A DNA stretch of 64,000 bases from an uncultured Paracoccaceae bacterium (GTDB taxonomy: Bacteria; Pseudomonadota; Alphaproteobacteria; Rhodobacterales; Rhodobacteraceae): assembly GCA_947500825.1 (NCBI GenBank), contig CANMTR010000003.1:1-64000 (forward strand), in the 5' to 3' direction. Below the pieces are notes generated by a model, which searched no databases, had not been told where the DNA came from, and saw only the letters and a list, made by a program, of their open reading frames with translations. This document shows positions 58,129 to 64,000 of the stretch, piece after piece (positions within the stretch are counted from its first letter, which is position 1; every line of letters starts with the position of its first letter). The position numbers and the translations under genes were made by a program.

Positions 58129-60071
58129 CGCAGGTCGGGCGGCGTGGCCTCGGCGGCCAGTTCGGCTACCGCCTCGTCGAGAGTCAGGGTACGCTGCCCC
58201 TTCTCGCCCAGCCGGCGAACGGCGACCGTGCCCTCCTCGACTTCCCGCGCGCCCAGGGCAAGGATCGCGGGCACCTTGCCCAGCGAATGCTCCCGCACCT
58301 TGTAGTTGATCTTCTCGTTGCGGGTATCGGCCTCCACGCGCAGGCCCGCCTTGGCGAGCCTCGCCACCACCTCCCGCGCGTAGTCGTCGGCCTCCGAGAC
58401 GATCGTGGCGACCACCGCCTGCCGGGGGGCAAGCCAGAAGGGCAGGCGGCCCGACGAATCCTCGATCAGGATGCCGATGAACCGCTCGAAGCTGCCCAGG
58501 ATCGCGCGGTGGAGCATGACGGGCCGGTGCTTGGCGCCGTCCTGCCCGATATAGGTCGCGTCGAGCCGCTCGGGCAGGTTGAAGTCCACCTGGTGGGTGC
58601 CGCATTGCCAGTCCCGCCCGATCGCGTCGGTCAGGACGAACTCCAGCTTCGGGCCGTAGAACGCGCCTTCGCCCGGGTTGTATTCGAAGTCGAACCCGGC
58701 CGCCTCGGTGGCGTTGCGCAGGGCCGCCTCGGCCCGGTCCCAGCTCTCGTCCGAACCCACCCGGGTCTCGGGCCGGTCGGCGAACTTCACCCGGAAATTG
58801 GGGAATCCGAGGTCGCGGTAGACGGCCGAGAGCATGTCGATGAAGCCCTTGGTCTCCGCCTCGATCTGGGCCTCCTCGCAGAAGATGTGCGCGTCGTCCT
58901 GGGTGAAGCCGCGCACGCGCATGATCCCGTGCAGCGCGCCCGAGGGCTCGTAGCGGTTGCACGAGCCGAACTCCGCCATCCTGAGCGGCAGGTCGCGGTA
59001 GGACTTGAGCCCCTGGTTGTAGACCTGCACGTGGCAGGGGCAGTTCATGGGCTTCAGGGCGTTCACCGCCTTCTCGCGCGCGTGCTCCTCGTCCACCTCG
59101 ACGATGAACATGTTCTCCTGGTACTTGTCCCAGTGGCCCGAGGCCTCCCACAGCTTGCGGTCCACCACCTGGGGCGTGTTCACCTCCACGTAGCCATGGG
59201 CGCGCTGGCGGCGGCGCATGTAATCCTGGAGCGCCACGTAGATGTTCCAGCCGTTGGGATGCCAGAACACCTGTCCCGGCGCCTCCTCCTGCATGTGGAA
59301 CAGGTCCATCTCGCGGCCCAGGCGCCGGTGGTCGCGCTTCGCGGCCTCTTCTAGCATGGTCAGGTGGGCGTCGAGCGCCTTCTTGGTGCGGAACGCCACG
59401 CCATAGATCCGCTGCAGCATCGGCCGGGTGGAATCGCCCCGCCAGTAGGCCCCGGCGACGGACATCAGCTTGAACGCGTCGCCCGGCACCTGGCCGGTAT
59501 GCTGCAGGTGCGGGCCGCGGCACAGGTCCTGCCAGTCGCCGTGCCAGTACATCCTGAGGGGCTCGTCGCCGGGGATCGCCTCGATCAGCTCGACCTTGTA
59601 GGGCTCGCCCCGCTCCTCGTAATGGGCGACGGCGCGGGGCCGGTCCCAGACCTCGGTGGTTACCGGGTCGCGGGCCGCGATGATCTCCTTCATCACCGCC
59701 TCGATCCGGCCCAGGTCCTCTGGCGTGAAGGGCTCCGCGCGGTCGAAATCGTAGTACCAGCCGGTCGCGATCACCGGCCCGATGGTGACCTTCACCTCGG
59801 GCCAGATCCGCTGCACCGCGCGGGCCATGATATGCGCCAGATCGTGGCGGACCAGCTCCAGGGCGGGCGCCTCGTCGTCCATGGTGTTGATGGCGATGAC
59901 CGCGTCGTGCTCGATGGGCCATTGCAGGTCCCAGTGGCGACCGTCCACCATGGCCGAGATCGCCTTCTTCGACAGCGACTTGGAGATCGACGCGGCCACC
60001 TCGGCGGGCGTCGTTCCGGCCGCGAAATCGCGCGCGTTGCCATCGGGGAATGTCAGGGAAATCTGGGCCAT
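58125..60071 (-). CDS. thrS: Threonyl-tRNA synthetase
   Basis: ThrS charges tRNA-Thr. The 648 residues consist of a TGS domain (1-63), an editing domain with [11 protein letters not shown], the class II catalytic core (motif 2 around [18 protein letters not shown], zinc cysteine in [10 protein letters not shown], histidine ligands in [10 protein letters not shown] and motif 3), and the anticodon-binding domain from about 535. ATG 60071 is preceded by GAGGAGAGG. The gene ends in a CTAG shared with the ArsC-like gene. Confidence 0.98.
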   Translation of the reverse strand: MAQISLTFPDGNARDFAAGTTPAEVAASISKSLSKKAISAMVDGRHWDLQWPIEHDAVIAINTMDDEAPALELVRHDLAHIMARAVQRIWPEVKVTIGPVIATGWYYDFDRAEPFTPEDLGRIEAVMKEIIAARDPVTTEVWDRPRAVAHYEERGEPYKVELIEAIPGDEPLRMYWHGDWQDLCRGPHLQHTGQVPGDAFKLMSVAGAYWRGDSTRPMLQRIYGVAFRTKKALDAHLTMLEEAAKRDHRRLGREMDLFHMQEEAPGQVFWHPNGWNIYVALQDYMRRRQRAHGYVEVNTPQVVDRKLWEASGHWDKYQENMFIVEVDEEHAREKAVNALKPMNCPCHVQVYNQGLKSYRDLPLRMAEFGSCNRYEPSGALHGIMRVRGFTQDDAHIFCEEAQIEAETKGFIDMLSAVYRDLGFPNFRVKFADRPETRVGSDESWDRAEAALRNATEAAGFDFEYNPGEGAFYGPKLEFVLTDAIGRDWQCGTHQVDFNLPERLDATYIGQDGAKHRPVMLHRAILGSFERFIGILIEDSSGRLPFWLAPRQAVVATIVSEADDYAREVVARLAKAGLRVEADTRNEKINYKVREHSLGKVPAILALGAREVEEGTVAVRRLGEKGQRTLTLDEAVAELAAEATPPDLR

Positions 60072-60221
60072 CGGCCTCTCCTCGTCGGTTCGGCGCCCAC
60101 GGAACGCCCGGTTGCAAGTATGTCGCGCCGCTCTTGGCGCGGGGCAGCAGCCCTGTCAACCGGGCGTTCCCCCGCGCGCGCCGTCTTGACGATGCCGGGC
60201 GGGCGTCCGAGTCTCGCGCCC

Positions 60222-60959
60222 ATGACCACGTTCCTCGACACGGCCCAGGGCCGCCGCATCGCCTGCAACCGCACCGAGGGGGAGGGGCCGTGCGTCGTCT
60301 TCCTCGGCGGCTTCAAGTCCGACATGGAGGGGACGAAGGCCGTCCACCTCGACGCCTGGGCCAGGGCGCGGGGCCGCGCCTTCCTGCGGTTCGACTATTC
60401 CGGCCACGGGCAAAGCTCGGGCCGCTTCGAGGAGGGCGCGATCGGCGACTGGGCCGAGGATGCCGTGGCCGCGATCGAGGCGCTGACAGACGGCCCCGTG
60501 GTCCTCGTGGGCTCGTCCATGGGCGGCTGGATCTCGCTCCTTGTGGCGGAGCGGCTCGGCCGCGTCGCGGGCTTCGTGGGCATCGCCGCCGCGCCCGACT
60601 TCACCGAGGACAGCATGTGGGCGGGGTTCGACGCCGGGCAGCGCGCCGCCCTCTCCCGCGAGGGCCGCGTGACCCTGCCCAGCGAGTACGGCGACCCGTA
60701 TGTCATCACCCGCCGCCTGATCGAGGACGGGCGCGAGAACCTGGTGCTGCGCCGCCCGGCGCCGCGCATGGGCCCCGTCCGGCTCCTGCAGGGCACCGAC
60801 GACGCGGACGTGACCCGCGACACCGCCCTGCGCCTGCTCGACCACCTCGGGGGCGACGTGCGCCTCACCCTCGTAAAAGGCGCCGATCACCGCTTCTCCA
60901 CCCCCGATTGCCTGGCCCTGATCGAGACGGCGATCGACGAGGTCGCTCAGCCCGCCTGA
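60222..60959 (+). CDS. Alpha/beta hydrolase (ABHD10-like)
   Basis: The 245 residues form a small esterase/thioesterase. The conserved FLGGFKSDMEGTKA resembles the ABHD10-like group, the nucleophile is Ser99 in LVGSSMGGW, and the acid and histidine are in LQGTDDADV and KGADHRFS. The mitochondrial relative removes acyl groups from proteins; the bacterial substrate is unknown. It is divergent from thrS by 150 bases, and its 3' end overlaps the convergent epimerase gene by 13 bases. Confidence 0.85.
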   Translation: MTTFLDTAQGRRIACNRTEGEGPCVVFLGGFKSDMEGTKAVHLDAWARARGRAFLRFDYSGHGQSSGRFEEGAIGDWAEDAVAAIEALTDGPVVLVGSSMGGWISLLVAERLGRVAGFVGIAAAPDFTEDSMWAGFDAGQRAALSREGRVTLPSEYGDPYVITRRLIEDGRENLVLRRPAPRMGPVRLLQGTDDADVTRDTALRLLDHLGGDVRLTLVKGADHRFSTPDCLALIETAIDEVAQPA

Positions 60960-61966
60960 CCGCTCCGCGACAGGCGGTATTCGCTCACCATCCGCCAGGT
61001 GTCGCCGGGCCGCAGGACGATGTCGGGCCAGCCGGGCCGCCCCGGGGCGTCCGGCCACATCTGCGGCTCCACCGCCAGCGCGGCGCCGTGGGGATAGGGA
61101 TGGCCGTGGAGCGTGGGCTCCGATTCGATGGCCACGGGGCGCATGTCGAACACCTGCAGCCCCGGCGCGGTGGTCGCGATCTCCAGCGCGACACCCGTCT
61201 CGCGGCTCGACAGGCGCAGGGCGGGCGTCAGCTCCCGCGGGCCCGCGGACAGGCAGAAATTGTGGTCGATGGGCGGCAGCGCGTCCGGGTCGAGCCGCCG
61301 GGCCTCGCGAAAGTCGAACGCGGTGCCCGCCACCGGCGCCACCTCGCCCGTGGGGATCGTCTCGCCGTCCACCGGCAGGTAGCTTTCCGCCCCGATCCAC
61401 AGGTCCTGTCCCGCCCAGGTCCGGGGGTCGTGCATCGTCCAGTAGGGGTGGTGGGCGAGGTTCACGGGGCTCGCCCGGTCCGTGGTCGCACTCAGCTCCA
61501 GCCTGAGGGTGGTGCCTTCGAGGCTCCAGCGCGCGCGGATGTGGCGGTTGCCGGGAAAGCCCCCCTCGCCGTGGGCGAGGTCCAGCGCGAAGGTCACCGC
61601 GTCCGGCGCGACCTCGGCGATCTGCCACACCTTCAGGTGCAGCCCCGCCGATTCGCCGTGCAGGCAGTGACCGTTCGTCCCGGCCTCGACCTCGTGGGCC
61701 TCGCCGTCGATCTCGAACCGTGCGCCCGAGATGCGGTTGGCCACCGGGCCGATGATCCCCCCGAACGTGGAGAGAAGGGCGTCGTAGCTCGCAGGCGCCT
61801 CGGCCCCGAGGACCAGGCTCGGCGCATGGCCGGCGAGCCGCAGGTCGTGGAGCCGTGCGCCGTGGTCCCAGAGCACCGCCCGCAGGCCGTCGCTCTCGAG
61901 CGTCACGGCGCGGACCTCCCGCCCGTCCGGCAGATGTCCGGCGGAGGCGGGGCGGGTCACCGGCAT
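60947..61966 (-). CDS. Aldose 1-epimerase (mutarotase)
   Basis: This 339-residue beta-sandwich protein interconverts alpha and beta sugars. The catalytic histidine is probably in NLAHHPYW and the glutamate is near the C-terminus (AVEPQMWPDAPG); GGIIGPVANRI and GTNGHCLHGE are family marks. ATG 61966 leaves a 19-base gap to the lactonase gene. It is last in an operon for sugar-acid catabolism, so its substrate is probably the aldose, such as galactose or a relative. Confidence 0.87.
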   Translation of the reverse strand: MPVTRPASAGHLPDGREVRAVTLESDGLRAVLWDHGARLHDLRLAGHAPSLVLGAEAPASYDALLSTFGGIIGPVANRISGARFEIDGEAHEVEAGTNGHCLHGESAGLHLKVWQIAEVAPDAVTFALDLAHGEGGFPGNRHIRARWSLEGTTLRLELSATTDRASPVNLAHHPYWTMHDPRTWAGQDLWIGAESYLPVDGETIPTGEVAPVAGTAFDFREARRLDPDALPPIDHNFCLSAGPRELTPALRLSSRETGVALEIATTAPGLQVFDMRPVAIESEPTLHGHPYPHGAALAVEPQMWPDAPGRPGWPDIVLRPGDTWRMVSEYRLSRSGQAG

Positions 61967-61985
61967 CTGCACTGCCCTTGCCCGC

Positions 61986-62846
61986 TCATGGCACGACGCG
62001 ATGTTCGGCCTGTCCGCGCCCCGCATCCTCGATGGCGAAGGTCAGGCCGTGGGCCGGATTGCGCGTCAGTTCCTCCTCCGACAGGCCCACGGCGGCGGTG
62101 GTGCAGAACAGCGTCGTCAGGTCCGGGCCGCCGAAGACCGGGCAGGTGGCCTGGGTGGCCGGAAGCGAGACCTCCCGCTGCCATCCGCCCTCCGCGTCGT
62201 AGACGGCAACCCGGCTCGATCCCCAATGCGAGACCCATAGCTGTCCCTCCATGTCGCAGACGGCCCCGTCGGGCCTGTGCCCCTCCGCCGTCTCGTCGAC
62301 GAAGGGTTCGGGCTCGCCCCGCGGCCAGCCGTCCGCGTCCAGCTCCCAGCGCATGATGACCTGCGTCGGCGTGTCCGTGAAGAAGGCGAAGCGCCGGTCG
62401 GGGGTGAAGCATATGGCGTTCGGGATCGACAGGCCGCCGCGCAGGCGGGTCAGTTCGCCGTTGTGGAAGCGATAGATCGCGCCCGCGCCCCGCTCCTTGT
62501 CGATCCCCATCGTCCCGATCCAGAACCCGCCCCAGGGGTCGGCGCGCCCGTCGTTGGAGCGGGTGGTGGGGTCGTCGGCCTCCAGCGCGCACAGGCTTTC
62601 AGTCGCGCCGGTGTCGAGCGACAGGATCGTCAGGTCGGTCTCAGTCGCGACGATCACGTGCTCGCGGTCGACCCATCCCATGCACGAGACGAACCGGTCG
62701 AAGCTCCAGTCGCGCAAGGCACCGTCCTCGCGCGACAGGATGCGCCGCGAGAGGATGTCGCACCACAGGAAGGACTGGCGCTCGGGGTGCCACAGGGGGC
62801 CCTCTCCGAGCAGGCAGCGGCCGGTGTCGTGCACGGTGACCTTCAT
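61986..62846 (-). CDS. SMP-30/gluconolactonase-family lactonase
   Basis: The 286-residue six-bladed beta-propeller hydrolyses sugar lactones to the acid. Metal-binding marks are GEGPLWHPE (Glu), [18 protein letters not shown] (Asn-Asp), and [10 protein letters not shown]. It overlaps the aldolase gene by 4 bases. In this operon the lactone is most likely galactono-lactone or a close aldonolactone; the dehydrogenase making it is not in the window. Confidence 0.92.
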   Translation of the reverse strand: MKVTVHDTGRCLLGEGPLWHPERQSFLWCDILSRRILSREDGALRDWSFDRFVSCMGWVDREHVIVATETDLTILSLDTGATESLCALEADDPTTRSNDGRADPWGGFWIGTMGIDKERGAGAIYRFHNGELTRLRGGLSIPNAICFTPDRRFAFFTDTPTQVIMRWELDADGWPRGEPEPFVDETAEGHRPDGAVCDMEGQLWVSHWGSSRVAVYDAEGGWQREVSLPATQATCPVFGGPDLTTLFCTTAAVGLSEEELTRNPAHGLTFAIEDAGRGQAEHRVVP

Positions 62847-63445
62847 GACCGAGCCGCGTCCCAGGCCTCGACCATCGACGCTGCGCGCGCGCCCACGTCG
62901 CCCGCTTCGTCGCCGGGGCGATAGAGGCCGGTGCCGATCCCGAAACCGGCCGCGCCGGCGGCGAGCCAGTCGCGGAAATCTCCCGGCCCGACGCCGCCCA
63001 CCATGTAGACCCTGGTCTCCACCGGCAGGACCGCGCGCAGGGCCTTCAGGCCGTCGATCCCCATCTGGAACGCGGGAAAGACCTTCAACGCCGTGGCCCC
63101 GGCCCTCAACGCGGAGAAGCACTCCGAGGGCGTCAGGACCCCGGGATAGCTGTCGAGCCCGGCGGCGCGGGTGGCGGCGATCACCTCCGGGTCGCAATTC
63201 GGCGAGACGACCATTCGCCCTCCCGCATCGCGGACCCGGGCCACGTCCTCCGTCGACAGGACGGTTCCGGCACCGATCTGCGCGTGGGCCCCGTGGGCCT
63301 TCGCCATCGCCTCGATGGACGCGAACGGGGAGGGGGAGTTGAGCGGCACCTCCAACCGCGTGATGCCCGCCGCGATCAGCGCCTCCGCGACGGGGGCGGC
63401 CTCGATCGGCTCGATGCCGCGCAGGATCGCGATGATCTCTCTCAT
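62843..63445 (-). CDS. dgoA: 2-dehydro-3-deoxy-6-phosphogalactonate aldolase
   Basis: The KDPG/KDPGal-type aldolase splits its substrate into pyruvate and glyceraldehyde 3-phosphate. The 200 residues contain the catalytic glutamate in [11 protein letters not shown], the Schiff-base lysine in [10 protein letters not shown], and GAGTVLS. The N-terminal IAILRGIEP and the kinase next to it point to KDPGal rather than KDPG. It overlaps the kinase and lactonase genes by 4 bases each (ATGA). Confidence 0.92.
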   Translation of the reverse strand: MREIIAILRGIEPIEAAPVAEALIAAGITRLEVPLNSPSPFASIEAMAKAHGAHAQIGAGTVLSTEDVARVRDAGGRMVVSPNCDPEVIAATRAAGLDSYPGVLTPSECFSALRAGATALKVFPAFQMGIDGLKALRAVLPVETRVYMVGGVGPGDFRDWLAAGAAGFGIGTGLYRPGDEAGDVGARAASMVEAWDAARS

Positions 63446-64000
63446 GACGCCTCCTTGAGAATCTTTCGGGCGGCCCCGAGCCCGGCCAGGGTGCAGGCAT
63501 CGGCGCGCGTCACCATCGGCGCCGCGCCCTGGGCGCGCAGGGCCGCGGCATAGCGCGCGGCGAGCCCGCGCTCGCCGACCACCGCCACCGGCATGCCCAG
63601 CCAGTAGGGCCGCGCATGGGCCAGTTCCGCCCCGATCAGAAGGCCCGAGGCCCGCGCGCCGGAGCCCGCGGCCGTGCCCTCCAGCAGGTGCCGGGCGCGC
63701 AGGGCGAACAATCTCTGGGCCAGCGCCTCGGGCCGGCTCATCCCGTCCGACACCGCCTCGGCGAAGGCCGCCTCGTCGTCCGCGTCGTCGAGCGTGTGGG
63801 ACAGGACCGTGTGGTCGCGAAGCGCCCCGAACAGCTCGCCCGTCATCGCGGTCTGGAACGATACGACCTCCCCGGCCGAAATCTGGGCCCATTTCGTATG
63901 GGTTCCCGGCAGGCAGATCGTCCCGTCGAAGCCTGGATTGAGGCCGAGGAACCCCGCGATCTGGGTTTCTTCGCCGCGCATCACGTCCGCCGCCGGCCGG
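63442..64000 (-). CDS. dgoK: 2-dehydro-3-deoxygalactonokinase (partial)
   Basis: DgoK phosphorylates KDGal to KDPGal for the aldolase encoded next. The reading continues past the window edge: the codons up to 64000 read [15 protein letters not shown], the internal family motif, so the true start and the N-terminal ATP-binding part are outside. About 185 C-terminal residues are seen, including LPGTHTKW and MTGELFGAL. ATGs inside the visible part are not the start. Confidence 0.92.
   Translation of the reverse strand, partial: RPAADVMRGEETQIAGFLGLNPGFDGTICLPGTHTKWAQISAGEVVSFQTAMTGELFGALRDHTVLSHTLDDADDEAAFAEAVSDGMSRPEALAQRLFALRARHLLEGTAAGSGARASGLLIGAELAHARPYWLGMPVAVVGERGLAARYAAALRAQGAAPMVTRADACTLAGLGAARKILKEAS

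Overview
The window looks like a chromosomal segment of an alphaproteobacterium of the Rhodobacteraceae (Roseobacter/Rhodobacter group). The evidence is very high GC content, a ChpT-type phosphotransferase, the gene order cysG-DUF2849-nitrite/sulfite reductase-cysH-DUF934-fpr, an obgE-proB-proA cluster behind rplU-rpmA, an olsB-olsA ornithine-lipid pair, a Mg-type HemB, GANTC sites (the CcrM methylation sequence) and a GTTC-N7-GTTC LexA-type box. No plasmid or phage backbone genes are seen. Almost everything is housekeeping DNA, with genes packed into operons that overlap by 1-13 bases (ATGA, GTGA, TGATG junctions).

Layout. Positions 1-1376 are accessory: a decayed IS5-family element has cut the end of a small gene, next to the 3' end of a tRNA-Ser(CGA). 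Positions 1.6-7.6 kb hold a DUF2059 protein, rplU-rpmA, a GNAT enzyme, obgE and proBA. Positions 7.6-11.7 kb hold chpT, DUF3553, olsBA and small envelope proteins. Positions 11.8-15.8 kb hold dnaG and rpoD. Positions 15.9-21.5 kb hold yjbQ, an SDR enzyme and the nrdR-ribD-ribE-ribB-ribH-nusB operon. Positions 21.5-25.6 kb hold hemB, a NUDIX hydrolase, tRNA-Leu(CAA), infC with an ATC start, and two tiny coupled lipoproteins. Positions 25.6-31.6 kb are the assimilatory sulfate reduction operon with a divergent Lrp-type regulator. Positions 31.7-33.7 kb hold nagA and a ROK kinase. Positions 34-37.6 kb hold a DUF177 protein, bamE and a two-gene operon of a radical SAM protein and a DUF4130-UdgX fusion. 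Positions 38-41.7 kb hold an SbcCD-like pair. Positions 42-47 kb hold a sensor kinase, lipA, a HAD protein, hisE-hisF and hisA. Positions 47-57.6 kb hold a chloroperoxidase-like hydrolase, a periplasmic GDPD, a MIP18-type Fe-S protein, an MscS channel, a RimB-RimK fusion, tgt, lon and a cold-shock protein. Positions 57.8-60.1 kb hold an ArsC-like protein and thrS. Positions 60.2-64 kb hold a hydrolase and a galactonate-type sugar-acid operon (galM-like, lactonase, KDPGal aldolase, KDGal kinase) that runs off the right edge.

The most interesting locus is 34.9-37.6 kb. A radical SAM protein with a C-terminal helix-hairpin-helix is translationally coupled to a DUF4130-UdgX protein carrying the KRRIH loop of the UdgX family. 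A perfect GTTC-N7-GTTC sequence lies 2 bases upstream of the operon start codon. This suggests an SOS-controlled DNA-damage pathway whose radical SAM chemistry is unknown. Other points worth following are a PHO-box-like array in front of the GDPD gene, a 61-bp tandem duplication of that gene's 3' end, a GANTC cluster in front of rpoD, an L21 protein more than twice the usual length, a RibB whose GTP cyclohydrolase II domain lacks its zinc cysteines, a RimB-RimK fusion, and three convergent gene pairs joined through a shared CTAG.
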